A stretch of 53,639 nucleotides of DNA from Silene noctiflora (GCA_009801015.1 VHZZ01000008.1:146371-200009); one strand, 5' to 3'; shown: positions 1 to 12,300, counted from the stretch's first letter. Program-made: numbers and translations. Notes: generated by a model from the letters alone, not told the origin.

Positions 1-1388
1 ATGATTCTTGTCTTAAGTCCCGAGTCCAAATCATTTGGATTTGGGACGGCCTCACATTTCTCAATTTCTGACTTGAAGCTTCTCCTTCAAATCAGAATGA
101 TCCATCACCTCTTTGAATTTCTTTCACAGAAGACCGACACAACCAAGTTCTGAACGGCAAACAAACCTGTTCCGATGTAGTTGCTTCCTGATAGTAATCG
201 AATTACCATTTATAAGTCTGCTTATCAAAATATTAACTTGAAAACAATAGCATCAGCTGTGTAGTAGAAGCATATCCAAGTCCTAGAATTTCAAAAAAAA
301 CATATCCAATAGTGGAATGATTCGGACCAACTAAGAATTCATCAATGTCTATTGGCTAACATGCATTACACAAGTTTATACCAGCGTATGCTTTGGTAGA
401 AGGGCCGGGAGAAGGCGATGCATTAAACCACGGTTCTAAAGCTACGTGTGTGCTCAAGATTTTGTGTTCTAATCTAAAAAACTCTCACCCATATCTACTT
501 TAGTAGCATGAACTTTCCACTCATAACCACACCTTTGGACACAGTAGACAGTTACCCTATCACTGGAATTGTGAGGGTACCAAAAATCATAACCATGTAT
601 GTTTTAAAAAGTGTAGGAGTACCATATATTGAGCCTAATAATAGAGTCCTTATGTCATGGGATAATAAATGACAAGCTTGGTTACGCGTCTAAATCATCA
701 CTTAACGCCTAAAACTGAGTTCAATTGATGGAAAATAAAGTTTAGGGGTACATTTAGTGATAATGATTAGGGGTACCATGTATGTTTTAAAAAGTGTAGG
801 GGTACCATGTAGAAAGTTGAAAAATTAATGGGTAACATGTAAAATATCCCAAAAAAAGTATAAGGCTATGAGTTTCAAAAAAGTGGTTTTTAAAAGGCTG
901 TAATCAATAATTTTCTCATATTTTTTTTTTCTTTTTTGGCTCGACAAATGTCAGTTTAATGTTATGCTGCTACAATCGGAATGTATCAGCAATCTGAGGC
1001 TGAATTGCAAAATTATGACGGTCCTGTTTTCGATCAGTTACGCGCTGTAAAAATTGTTCAGTAGTCTTACCTGGATGCGTTTGCTGTCTCTATGCTTGAC
1101 ATTGCTTGTAATTTGAAAAGGCTATTGATCAATCTAAATATATCTATAACTCATGATATCACATACGATTTCTATGTTCGTTTCACGAGTATATTTGATG
1201 CATTAAACTACATAAAAATGAGAGGGGCTGCAACTTACAAACTAAACTACTGTAACATAACTTTGACAAGAGCATAACAATGCCTTAACTAACTGTTAAG
1301 AGATCAGCCTATTGAAAATTACCCTCGCTTTAATCAAACAAATAAACAATTCTAGAACTACGATCTGAGCAAACTTCGTTGTGAAAGA
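1..1388. other. Gene-free left edge with a short direct repeat
   Basis: I see no convincing gene here. A phrase of about 34 bases beginning ACCATGTATGTTTTAAAAAG occurs twice in the same direction, at 592-624 and 775-809, inside an AT-rich stretch. The first 250 bases are less AT-rich and could be the edge of a gene lying outside the window, but I could not recognise a protein in either direction. A 61-codon open frame at 1092-1277 has no family resemblance and is probably chance. Confidence 0.5.
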
Positions 1389-2549
1389 CTAGAACAAGAC
1401 TTGAGCTCTGTTTAGCTCTTGAACCAGTCTTGGCAGCAACCATTGAGACATGCGCTTGTAAGTCTGTTGAGTCATATGAATGCCATCCCAGCTTATGTAC
1501 TGGTTCGGATCTGCACACACCTCGAACCCTTCAGTCCCACATATACGCGTCAAATCAAAATTGTAGTCATTATTCCCCGACCCACAACATGCCTTGAACA
1601 CATTTGGGACATCAAACCCAAGGGCGCCTGCATTCTCAAGGACTGAACTCAATGCTGAATAGTAGTCTCCATATACTATGGCCACCTCCGGGTACTCTTG
1701 TTGCAGCTCTTTGATGGCCTTTTTAAGACGATCATTGTGGTACCTTGCAAAGGCGTTCAGTCCATCTAAACAATTCAACCCATCTAATGTGTAGTCCTTT
1801 TCGAATGTGGCTTTGTAGATGGGTAGGCACCCAATCGGGAAGTTACCTGGTATATAAACACGGGTCACACCATAGCTAATGACTTGTTTAGCCGCGTTTA
1901 TAATAGTTTCTACAACTTGGGGCACCATCTCGTGTACTTGATCCATTGTCTTCTTTTGTAGCATTGCGTAGTTATAGTCATTCCCACCCGTCTCAATCAA
2001 AACCAGGGACCGACTAAGCTTTTCCCAGCAGTCTAAAGCATCTTCACAAATGGTATCAAGATGGGTCCTAAACCAATCAAGTTGGACATTCAAGGAACTA
2101 GTAGTAACGGGTGAGAGGATACCCTTGGACTGTAGGGTATCAGAGTCCAAGGCAGTTGAACCAGCAACAGCAAAGTTAACACCCTGTGAAAAGTTGGCTC
2201 CTTTGTTCAAGTACGGGTTTAGTAAGGGCTTATTAAAGAAGCTGGCAAATTGGTCGATCATTAACAAACCGTCAGAACAACGACCTGTGGGCTTGTGCAA
2301 GGTTATCCCATAAGGATAAGCTGCAAAATTGTGTGCTCGGACAGGAGACTCAATGACAAGATTACCGGTGTCGCTAATGGAGTCACCAAACTGAAAGAGG
2401 TAATCAATAGAATAAGGAGAAGCGGGAGCTGCAATTCCAGGGGATTCAGAAGTCGGAGGAATCTCAAAGTCTTGATAAGTAGGAGCAATTTCGCGGGCTT
2501 GAGTCGAGATGACAAAGAGGGCTAAGAAAAGTAAGGTACGGGATGCCAT
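1389..2549 (-). CDS. GDSL-type esterase/lipase, secreted, single exon
   Basis: Encodes 386 residues, a full length for plant GDSL (SGNH) esterases, which hydrolyse esters of small molecules or lipids, usually in the apoplast or vacuole. A hydrophobic signal peptide covers about residues 1-18. Block I is GDSISDTGN with nucleophile Ser57; block II GVNFAVAGSTA supplies the oxyanion Gly130; block III GGND supplies Asn190; block V DGIHMTQ carries catalytic Asp355 and His358. All active-site residues are present, so the enzyme looks functional. It resembles the sinapine esterase/acetylajmalan esterase-like clade, but the substrate cannot be read from sequence. Plant genes of this family are commonly split into about five exons; here the frame is unbroken, which suggests an old retrocopy or intron loss. 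The first ATG follows a TATA box by about 70 bases. Confidence 0.95.
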   Translation of the reverse strand: MASRTLLFLALFVISTQAREIAPTYQDFEIPPTSESPGIAAPASPYSIDYLFQFGDSISDTGNLVIESPVRAHNFAAYPYGITLHKPTGRCSDGLLMIDQFASFFNKPLLNPYLNKGANFSQGVNFAVAGSTALDSDTLQSKGILSPVTTSSLNVQLDWFRTHLDTICEDALDCWEKLSRSLVLIETGGNDYNYAMLQKKTMDQVHEMVPQVVETIINAAKQVISYGVTRVYIPGNFPIGCLPIYKATFEKDYTLDGLNCLDGLNAFARYHNDRLKKAIKELQQEYPEVAIVYGDYYSALSSVLENAGALGFDVPNVFKACCGSGNNDYNFDLTRICGTEGFEVCADPNQYISWDGIHMTQQTYKRMSQWLLPRLVQELNRAQVLF

Positions 2550-2618
2550 TGATGATATAAGAGAGGGATTAATGAATGATGAATATGAGTTGTGAAATTA
2601 GGAGGTGGATTTGTGTTG

Positions 2619-2627
2619 TTTATATAG
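2619..2627 (-). promoter_or_regulatory. TATA box of the GDSL esterase
   Basis: On the minus strand the sequence reads CTATATAAA about 70 bases before the start codon at 2549. That implies transcription starting near 2590 and a 5' leader of roughly 40 bases. The spacing fits a plant TATA promoter. Confidence 0.6.
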
Positions 2628-2649
2628 ATGTGTGTAAAGCGAGACGACG

Positions 2650-3903
2650 GAGAGTCCTAATACTAGCTAGGATAGGAATCAGATACTCCGAATTATGGTG
2701 AGAGTACAGTAAGGGTAATGCCAGATTCCGAAACCTAATGGAAGAAGGAATGTAGTTATATCAAAGGAATTGTCCAAATTATGGTAATAATAATACTCCT
2801 GCTGTCCTGCATGCAACAAACTTACAATACGAAAGCAAGTAGGAGACTCGGAAATTGGAATGCAAGTCCTGATTCTGAAAATTTGAGATTGACAGTTTTT
2901 TTTTGTTAGTTGGGGCACAGAACAGATGAACAGTACAATAGCCATTTGCCCTTGTCGAAGAACTCTGCACTCACGGAATAAATGGATAATATCTTGGTTT
3001 TAGCCTTAATAAAAAGCGGTTGTCGAGTTTTGTTCTCGGCTATTGCAGGATTGCGTTATAACTACATTATTAAATTATTGAAGATGGTTTAGTCTAGTGG
3101 TTAAGAAAAAAGGTATTATGGATAATAGGTCCCGGTTCGAATTCTTCCACCTCCATATTAAACCAAGACTACCCCAAATTTCGGCGAATCCATTTAAATA
3201 ACATTCTGCTACCTGTTATCATCTGTAATATTTCCGTACCCTGATCACAGAGCTCTTGCATTGGAGTTAAAATTTAATTTAGTCATTTCTTCACCGTGTT
3301 GCGGTCTTTTGATTAGTTGGTTGTTGCTGTTTGTATATGCTTGCCGAAGACTCATGATTTTTTGCTCAACTAATGATGCCATTTAAATTACTCGTTTACA
3401 ATTGATCAACTATTCCAGCATCAACTCAGGGTGCAAAAGCTTTATAAAACATCGAATTTCGCCGGGTCAATTTAACCAATCGTAAATCGTAATTTCAAGT
3501 CCAGGATTTTTAATACGAACTAACAAATCAGGTCAGGAAAAGATTGTTCAGACTTTTAAATATTTTGATGTCTGAGAAAAATTGAAATGCAGATCATAGT
3601 AGTTAAGCTGGAGATTTGCCCAAGTCATTGCCAAGATGAAATTTCAAATTTGTACCTGGCCAAAATCCAAAATTATTAACAAAGAAAAACAGAAGATGGG
3701 CGTCAAGGCAATCAAAAGTACACACTATTTATTGAGACATAAGCCCCATAATATTGATATCAGATTACATTCGCCATCCAAATAGTACTCCCTCGACACT
3801 GGTCAGTATAAAGAGTTACTACAAATATTGATTCAAGTCGAAAACATATAAAGGCAACATAAGGTTCACAGAAAAGGATGTCTTTGAAGATTTTTAAACA
3901 TGC
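2650..3903. other. Intergenic stretch between GDSL esterase and eIF1A
   Basis: AT-rich spacer holding the upstream region of the GDSL gene and the 3' flank of eIF1A. The only recognisable element is a tRNA-like SINE head near 3084-3146. At 3788-3798 there is a lone phrase like a Stowaway end (TACTCCCTCG) with no partner. I see no coding sequence. Confidence 0.5.
3084..3146 (+). mobile_element. tRNA-derived SINE head
   Basis: An internal RNA polymerase III promoter is visible: box A TAGTCTAGTGG at 3090-3100 matches the consensus exactly, and box B GGTTCGAATTC at 3134-3144 matches with one difference, about 34 bases later. The remainder cannot fold as a tRNA cloverleaf, so this is the head of a SINE rather than a tRNA gene. 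The 3' end and target duplication were not found. Confidence 0.55.
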
Positions 3904-5989
3904 TTAAATCTTATCAATGTCTTCATCCTCAAACTCAATGTAGTCATCAGCACCATCTTCATCTTCGTCATCCATGGCGCCACTGATACCCTCATTGAGC
4001 CTAATGTTGTCGGGTAATTCACCATATGCCTTGAGTAACCTGGCCTCATCCGGCATGTATTTCAGAATAACATCAGCCTTGTCATCCTGTCAATCGGACA
4101 ACACTTCCAAATCTTATTTCAATTCTCAACATACAACAGTACAGCTGATTGTGGTTATGTTCACACTAAAATCCCAGTTTCGAAAACAAAACAATAAACT
4201 TATTACTGAGGACATCTCGAATTTGCTACCAACCATGGTAACCTTGCAAGTGAGGCTAATCTATCAATACCACAAGCAAGTAAAGATTCATAATTGTGAA
4301 ATGGGACAATAGTATGATGACAATTTCCAGCATAATTCTCTCATGAACAGTAACTGATCAATCTCATCGTTAGTAATACTTTTTCCGATTTTAAAAAGGG
4401 GTTACATGTGTGATAGGAATAACGAGGCAAAGCGAAGAACAAAATAAAAAGATATAAAAATGGAATTTGCATGGAAGCGCACATTACTTGTGACTCATGC
4501 AAAGCCATCTAAACAACGCAAGCCATTCCAGCCAATGCGACACTCAGGCTTATATCTAAGTAAAAACCTTTTTACAATAAAGTGATTTCTTTACCACCAA
4601 GAGTACAAATAATTCTTATTACCAGTTACCAGTACCACAAGCTCAAACAATCTTGGTCACTACACATGATAGCCCAACACTAAACAGCATCCGCCAGTCA
4701 ACAACGTAGTTGCAGAAAACAAAGTCATGAACTCCAACAGACTCGTACAACAGACCACAATACCACTACTACAGTACCAATGGCTTCTTCTTGGCCTATA
4801 CAAGAATTACGATAGGTCGCAGGTTCGTACATCATATACTTTATTGGCCTTTTTCTAATGGTATTAATCTCGTAGTTCCTCCCACACAAATAAATAAACT
4901 ATACCGCTACTACAATTCACTTCTTTCAAAATGAACAACTATATTGCCTTTCAGTAAACCTCTTCAGAATTACTTAACTGTCCAAATTCTCCACTACATC
5001 CTTTTTACGAGTATAGCCAAATTCTAATTCAAATAACATCCTCGCGAACTTCAATACACAAATCAAAACATTATACCCAACACAAAATCCTATCCAATCA
5101 CATCATACCCTAACCACAGTAAAAAAAGCACAAACAACAACATTCCCCTAATGCCTCAATCAGTCAGTGGCAGAGCTATGGAGCTAATAGGGACAGTCGC
5201 TCCCCCCTGAAAAATGGAAAATTTGAGATTTTACGAGTACAGCCAAATTATAATTCTCATACAAACTATACCCAGCACGAACTCTTATCCAATCGCATCA
5301 ACTCTATAAACAGTAGAAATAAAAGCATAAACAACAACATTCCCCTAATGCCTCAATCAGTGGCGGAGCAGGGGGCGACCAGGAGCTGTCAAACTCAGTC
5401 CCCTTGAACAATGGAAAATTAGAGACTTTGAGTTAAAAATTCCGAACTTTTTTCTAGTTTACCTTATTCTATAAAGTAATTAACAATTCAACCCCAAAAA
5501 ATTTTCGCCCCACAAATGACAGGTAACATCAGCAGATGTAGAAACGCGAAAAACTGCGTCGAGAAGGGGTAACGCTATTTTACGAAACCATTTGCGTTAT
5601 TCTATCATAATCCATTAATCCGGACCTAAAAAATCGAATCTTCAACATTATCAGAGACAAAAACACAATCAAACAATTCACAAAACACAAAAACCGATCA
5701 AAATCAATTAATCAATGAATCAAAATGAACAAACCTGATAATCACGAAGACCGACAAGGATGATATCACCAGCAGCAATCCAAACTTTCTTATGCATCTT
5801 ACCACGAATATGACAAAGACGTTTATTATTATCAATACACTGAGCTTCACATCTTCCATTACCAAGCATACGAAGAACTTGAGCGTATTCTTGTCCATCT
5901 TCCTTGAATACTAACTCTCTTTTCTCATCATCGGCTTCGTTCTTTCCTCTTTTCCTGTTCTTTCCTCCCTTTCCCTTGTTCTTCGGCAT
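3904..5989 (-). CDS. Translation initiation factor eIF1A (two exons)
   Basis: Exons are 5735-5989 (start codon, 85 codons) and 3904-4086 (60 codons plus TAA). Together they encode 145 residues, the usual length of plant eIF1A. The product binds the 40S subunit in the cytosol and promotes scanning and start-codon choice together with eIF1. The basic N-terminus ([16 protein letters not shown]) leads into the OB fold (about residues 22-95, containing [10 protein letters not shown]-like and [12 protein letters not shown] segments), followed by the acidic tail ending [10 protein letters not shown]. The donor is CAG|GTTTGT and the acceptor GACAG|GATGAC, phase 0. The 1.65-kb intron contains a diverged tandem duplication and two hAT-like ends. 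The gene diverges from the PRP31-like copy, with 967 bases between start codons. Nothing suggests damage. Confidence 0.97.
5004..5420. repeat. Diverged tandem duplication in the eIF1A intron
   Basis: Two head-to-tail copies, offset by about 195-225 bases, share the phrases TTTACGAGTAnAGCCAAATT (5004 and 5229) and AACAACATTCCCCTAATGCC (about 5138 and 5333). In each copy the shared part runs into a CAGTGGC(A/G)GAGC motif (5165 and 5358), typical of hAT-type miniature element ends. The duplication therefore carried a piece of a MITE with it. Confidence 0.6.
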
Positions 5990-6771
5990 CTTCGACGGCG
6001 GATAACCCTAGATCGGACGGTTTTTGGGATGGAATTCGACGGCGGTGGTTGATTTAGGGATTAGGGTTAGGGTTTCGGATTGAAAACTGAAAAGAGGAAA
6101 AAGGAAATTAGATTTCTCTTTGTTTTTCGGTGAGGTTGTTTTTATCTTCACGATACCTTTGGTATCTTTCTGGACTTTTAGTAAAAAGACGCTTCTGCCC
6201 CCCTATTTAGACCCGGTCGTGTTAATATAATGGGTTTTAAAATTAAAATGAACCGATCTTGTGCAAGACGATTTTTATCTAAAAAGGTAATCCATGAGTA
6301 TTTAAATTAACTGGTAAAAGGTTGTTCTAACTTAGTCAGAGGTTTCGTGTTCGAGCCATGTAATCTAATTTAATTTAACTATGACAATATGTCCATATTT
6401 AACTACGAGTGTGTTATCAACAAAATGTTTGGTGTTTGAGTCGGTGAGTGAAAGTAGCTGAACATAATAACCTCCATGTTAGAAACGGTTCATAGCGAAA
6501 TATTCAACTGAAAACTTATACACACGCAAAGTATCCTCTTTCTATAAACTAACATATTTCGTATGTCATAATTATTATTTCAAGATATTATGTCTTATTA
6601 TCGTATTAAATAACATATTTCGTATCTAAAAATTAACCCGTGCCTTTTTAACCCGGGATTAAAATTCTGGCCACTTTACAAACCTTTTGACACTCAAAAC
6701 TAATTTTGGATATTGTGTATACATAAACTACCATAAAATATTTATCTGATAATAGTTATTTTTTTAAATAA

Positions 6772-6804
<33 letters not shown>
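6772..6804. repeat. (AAT)n microsatellite
   Basis: About eleven units of AAT/ATA in the promoter region upstream of the PRP31-like copy. It is likely length-polymorphic. Confidence 0.9.
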
Positions 6805-6805
<1 letters not shown>

Positions 6806-6895
6806 TAATCAATTTATAAATTTTAGGAAAGTAATACTCTGTATATAATTGTGATTAGGAAGTCTTTCCTAAGAAAAATAGGAGTATATATTTGG

Positions 6896-6905
6896 CTATA
6901 AATAA
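6896..6905 (+). promoter_or_regulatory. TATA box of the PRP31-like copy
   Basis: CTATAAATAA lies 52-61 bases before the ATG at 6957, a normal plant spacing. It suggests the broken copy is, or recently was, transcribed. Confidence 0.5.
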
Positions 6906-6956
6906 AGCATCTATCTCCCTATTACAAAAGGCGTACTTTTTCACATACGGACATCT

Positions 6957-8338
6957 ATGGCAACTCTTCGGGATACGTTTTTAGCAGATTTAGACGATTT
7001 ATCGGATTATGAAGTTGATGCGGAGAAGATGGAGGAGGATATTGCCGAAGAGTTGGCTGACATAGATGAGCTGAACTATGATGATGCTGACAAGTTTTCA
7101 AAACTGCAAAAATCACGTCGTTTTAACGCCATAATACGGAGAATTGAACAAGACGGAATAATTTCGAGAGACAATAATCCTGATGATTATCAGTTTATTG
7201 TCGACTGTAATGAATTACTAGTCGATATTGAAGACGAAATTATCCTAATCTATAGTTACATCCGTGACAAGTATCGTCTAAAATTTCCAGAACTCGAGTC
7301 TCTAATTCATCACCCTATCGACTATGCTGGTGTCGTCAAGAAAATTGGTAATGACCCGGATTTAACCAATGTTCATCTGAACGGCCTTTCGCCGTCTGAT
7401 ATAATGGTTATTAGTATCACTGCTTCAACCACAAGCGGCAAGCCACTTCCAGAGGATGTTCTACAGAAAACTATCGAGGCATGTGATTGTGCTATTGATC
7501 TCGATTCAGCGAGAAAAAAGGTGCTTGATTTTGTCGAGAGTAGAATGGTTTATATAGCACCGAATCTGTCAGTAATTGTTGGAAGTGCAGTTGCAGCAAA
7601 GCTTATTGGAACTGCAGGAGGTTTGGAATCACTTGCGAAGATGCCAGCGTGTAATGTTCAACTTCTTGGGGCCAAAAAGAAGAATCTCGCAGGATTTTCC
7701 TCAGCAACTTCTCGGGTTCATATTGGTTATCTTGAGCAGACGGAGATATTTCAGAGTACTCCCCCTGCTCTTAAAATGCGTGCTTGTCGTCTTTTGGCTG
7801 CAAAGTCTACCCTTGCAGCTCGGGTGGATTCTATAAGAGGTGAACTGACTGGAAAGACGGGAAGGAGAATTCGAGAAGAGATTTGCAAGAAGATTGAGAA
7901 GTGGCAAGAGCCACCTCCTGCTAGGATCCCTAAACCTCTACCAGTGCCTGATGCTGCACCAAAAAAGAAGAGAGGGCGAAGGAGAGATATGCTGTTACGG
8001 ACATGAGAAAGTTGGCAAATCGGATGCAGTTTGGAGTGGCTGAGGAGAGTTCACTTGGTGATGGGTTGGGAGTAGGATATGGCATGCTTGGTCAAGCCGG
8101 GAGTGGTAAATTAAGTATGTCAGCAGGTCCCAGCAAAGTTTTAAAGGTTGCTAAGAAATCGAAGAAGCAGTATGGTAGTAGTAGCACTGCCTCAGGGCTA
8201 ACATCGAGTTTGGCATTTACTCCTGTTCAAGGAATCGGACTTCCAAATCCAGAGGCTCTTGCTCTTCGAATTGAAACTGGAACTCAGAGTACTTATTTCT
8301 CTGAAACAGGCAGATTTTCAAAAATCAAGAGCAACTAG
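6957..8338 (+). pseudogene. PRP31-like U4/U6 snRNP protein gene, frameshifted, intronless
   Basis: The first frame (6957-8006, 349 codons) matches the N-terminal and Nop domains of PRP31, which holds the U4 snRNA-15.5K complex in the spliceosome. Family phrases are intact: DKYRLKFPELESLIHHPIDYA, SAVAAKLIGTAGGL, MPACNVQLLGAKKKNLAGFS, GYLEQTEIFQSTPPALKMRA, KIEKWQEPPPAR and PKPLPVPDAAPKKKRG. After KKKRG the frame runs into DMLLRT and a stop. The second frame (8003-8338) continues with the family C-terminus MRKLANRMQFG...ESSLGDGLG...TSGLTSSLAFTPVQGI...GTQSTYFSETGRFSK. Compared with the remembered family order (RGGRRLRKMKERYxVTDM), about 19 bases are missing near 7978, which causes the frame change. 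No intron borders could repair this. The copy has no introns and a diverged N-terminus, so it may be a retrocopy; a truncated protein keeping the Nop domain remains possible. Confidence 0.85.
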
Positions 8339-9310
8339 GGTAAAATCTGAGAGCTACCGAAGGCATTCAAATATCAGGTTCCATGTTTTCATCTCGGTCT
8401 TAGTCCTATATAATACATTGGAGGGATGACAACTTGATAAGTTCACTATGCCTTGTGCCTATCATATTTCGTTAATGTAAGTATCTAGTATCTGTCAGCT
8501 ACTGTATCCGACTCTAAGGCAAAATAGTCGGTCTTGTATAAAACGCTTTTCTTACATAGTTATATCATATATGAATTATGAATTATGAATTATGAATTAT
8601 GAATATAGTCTCAAATTCTTAAAAGTAATTTTTTGTGCTGGTAATTTTGTATGTTTTATGACATTTGATTCATTTGCTGCCAGAAAACCTCTCTGATAAC
8701 ACTTCGCAACACCAGGTACTTTGATTTACGACTATCAGCACAACGAAGAATCATATGTTGGCTATTAAACAGAGGTAATACAAATTTATACAAAAACTTG
8801 AAAATTGCAATACTATTCTTTTTGCGAGAACTTTTTAAATGTTTAGTCCAACTTTCGTGATTTACACAATCTTTTATGCGATTAAGGACTGATTTATCGA
8901 AAGAAAAGATAGTGGAACATAAGATGAGACAAAAATAGAGCGGATGAATTTTCACACGATTAAAAAAGATTCTGTAATATTTCTTCTGGTGTTGCTTGTT
9001 GGCAATCTTGCATCTTTTAGAGTTTAGCCTATGAAATTAAAATTAAAATTTTGAGAATAAAGATGGATTTCAAGAGGATCAGACCAATTTGCCACTAAAG
9101 AGCCAAAATCTTTTGAAATACATAATACGTATAACACACTGAAAGCACATTTACATGAATTTCCCTCGGCTCTTCCGGAATGTGGCCAGGATCAACAACA
9201 GAGATCAGTTCCATTTTTCGAATCTCTCCCCCTCCCCATATTACATAGACAAAGCTCATTTTAGGACTCCGAATGCTTGACAAAAGCCTTGATAAAAGAT
9301 ATTACTCGTG
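8339..9310. other. Spacer between the PRP31-like copy and LRB
   Basis: Contains the 3' flanks of the two converging genes. A 7-base tandem repeat (ATGAATT, about five units) lies at 8571-8604. A 99-codon open frame on the minus strand (8656-8955) has no family resemblance I can name and I do not call it a gene. Confidence 0.5.
8571..8604. repeat. ATGAATT tandem repeat
   Basis: About five perfect head-to-tail units of the heptamer ATGAATT, about 230 bases after the stop of the PRP31-like copy. Confidence 0.9.
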
Positions 9311-12300
9311 TCAATGCCTAATTGTAAGCTCGGCTCGTAGATGAAGAGTGTCGTTGATGAAATACAGGCTATCTTCCGCCATAAAAGAGGTCCATGGTAA
9401 GCCGAAAAGATTTCTGTAACCTACCGCCTTACCTCCTGTGAATGTGTAGTTGCCTTTGTATTTGCTCTGAAAGTCTTCTGCCGGCTTTGACCTCGCTGCA
9501 AACTCGTAATCAACTCCGAATGAGACTGATCCTTTTTCTTGCATTCCGAGGAACAATCCGAAGCAATGGAATGAGCTTTGTTGGTCCATGTTACAATGGG
9601 CTGAGAGGAAGAATCCTTGACCGCCCAAGTGGAAGGCTTGAGAATAAACTCGACCTGAGGGGAAGAGATTCGCACATTCCTCTCGTTTCAAATCCAAGTA
9701 GACCACACATTGTTGGCAAGGAAGGTCAAAGTCGACCACTTTAACAGGGCGATACTTATAAGCACGCTCCAGAAAGCGACGACTGGTTTGGGAGGATTCT
9801 TCTGCAATTAGTATTCGTTGACGGTGTGGAGCCTCAGCTTTGAAGAAGAGGGCCTCCATGACAAGTTTGGATGATAGCTCATGATCAATATCTGGGCATG
9901 TCAAAGCCTTTTTCAACTTTCGGCATGTCATGTATGGGAAACGGATGTATCGAGCAAGGCGGGTAGCTAGGATTTCACGCCGCTCTTCAATTTTGGGGTA
10001 TTGAGCCCTCAACCACTTCAAGACAAAGTCATACACGGCATCCTCGGAGGCTACCTGGAGACCGTCACTAGAAAGAACAGCCTCGATTCCAGAAATGGGT
10101 AGAGACAATACCTCTTCTTGAAACCTACAAAGCACCAAATCTCCCATGAAAAACTCCACTGGGTGAAGTTCATAAACAAAATAATCATCTTTGTAACAAC
10201 CGTTGGTCTCTGTCTCTCTCAGGAACTCTCACATACAGAAATTGCGAGACACACATGTAACTAGAGTAATACTAAATGTATCAGTGGATAATTTAGTGGG
10301 TAAATAGAGTGGTTTCACAAATAGTATTGTGTGAGATAGTCTCCTATGAGAACTCGGGTTGCACTCTGATACAGGAAGGTTTTCTGGATCAAAACAAGTA
10401 CTACGACTTACTTGGTAATATCTCTGTAACGGTCAGCAAGGTACTGCTTCGCAGCATCAGTCAAAGGCTTAACAGCATCAGCCATTAGAGGAAGATCCAG
10501 ATATAGCAGAGCAGACTCTGGTGTCATCGGCATATTTCGCAACATACGGCTGCAGTACCTCATACATGAAGCAACCTCAAACTTATCTGCAGCCATTAAT
10601 ACATCCAGCAATGCTGTAGCCGTATTTGCAGTTAGACTGTTGCTGTACATAAAGTTTAGAAGCTCCATCAAAGCAGCTTCCTCTGTCACAAGATGATGAA
10701 ATAGTAATTAAGCATAAATTCCCCTTTTAACAGGAACGAAACACTAATATTTTTTTTAAAAAAAGGAAGCTACAAGGGAAATTTTGGTGCAAGGTCTGTG
10801 GACAAAATGACTAAAGCTAATAAGTTTTATTATACTCGGAAGGATGAGCCGAAACTTGAAGCATACCAGATTCATTGATACGTAGAGTTACATGCCTCTG
10901 TTCGGATTCCTTCATTCCGTTAGAGAATAACTGCACCAACAAGAACAATACTGGTGTTAGTATATAACAATATAGACAAATACCAATAAAGCCTTCACAA
11001 GTAAAAGAAAACCAATGGCGGCTGTTTCGACTGCTAAGAAGGGAAGAAGTCTGGTAGAGAAGGTGTAGAGTACCTTGTAAAAAAATGGACTCTTGGCTGC
11101 TAGAATAGGTGAGCTTATGTGCAAAGTTTGAACTCTCATAACCGTTGAACATTCCATGCTCCATGATGAATCGTTGCTATTATCATCTTCGTCTCCTATA
11201 CCATCAATAATTTACAATTGATGATCAAAGAGACTGATTTCAACGAGACCATAGTATCACATCATAATGATCCCATAGCAACAAAGAATATGTGAACTCT
11301 GGCACTTGATAGGGCAGTTCATAACTTATTAGGATGTTGATCTCATAAAATACTGTAGTATCAATGTATTCAGTACCTGAAAGCGATTCTTCAACCATTG
11401 CAACGGCTTCCTCATCATCATTTTCACCCCCTAAAACATCATCGGCATCAGATTGATTTAAAACCTGTTCCTCAGCACAAACGGCAACATCTGCACCTGT
11501 AAAGGTAAAAGCACACAATTGAAAAAAGAGCAACACCGCGCATCCTAGTCTAAGAGGTCAAAAAAATATCAGCAAAGAACTCCATTTTGCTCATGCTTGT
11601 AACTATGTCAATCAGCAATGTTTCATCTAAGTCATCTAACCAAAAGTGAACGATCCTGTACCCTTTAATTTGTAATTACAAGCAAATACAACCTCAACTC
11701 CTTCCCTCTTCCCTCCTAACAAGTTTATACTCTCCTCGCACAACAATAATAATCTCCCCTCTTAAAAAATAAAATGAAAGGAGATACAAATTACTCAAAC
11801 AAAATTTATACATACAAAACCTCACTCCTTACTCTAGAACATTGTCCAGCACTATCTCTCACATGTCACAAACAAATAAGAGAACTAAAACACAGAATTT
11901 CTATTAGACCCTAACATGGGCGCGGATCCACAAGGAGAAGAGAAAGGGCGTGGCTTATAAGCTTAAAGGAGGTGTCATCCTGAAACTAATTGGCAATAAA
12001 AGTAGAACTTAGGACTCTAACACATGAACTTTTATGGGTTCAAGACTTTATCACTATTTCGGAAAAGATTGTTGTTCATCTTCCATTTCAGCTTTATGAG
12101 TCAATGAGCTACTTCTCCATCCCTAATTGGGTTTCAGGTGAAACCTTGTTTAAGCATATGAAAGGACTCTAAATCCTAACAAGTGCAGCCCGAATTCACG
12201 TCTTCACATGAAGTAGTTACTAACCTAACGGTGATCAGGATTTGTTCCCCTTTCAACTTCGATCAAATCACACAATATACAACCTAAAATTCTGATAATG

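Larger units (their letters stand above)
5990..6956. other. Divergent promoter region between eIF1A and the PRP31-like copy
   Basis: Contains the eIF1A leader and promoter, a possible SINE box B (GTGTTCGAGCC near 6348), a recurring motif CTTGTGCAAGACG near 6259, an (AAT)n microsatellite at 6772-6804, and the TATA box of the rightward gene at 6896-6905. I see no coding sequence. Confidence 0.5.

Noticed and set aside
1-250. 3' or 5' end of a gene at the window edge
   Set aside because: Base composition is suggestive, but no protein could be recognised on either strand.
8003-8338. Separate small gene after the PRP31-like frame
   Set aside because: Its protein is the normal PRP31 C-terminus; it is part of the same broken gene rather than an independent one.
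8656-8955. 99-codon open frame on the minus strand
   Set aside because: No family resemblance, AT-rich, no splice context; lies in the spacer between two converging genes.
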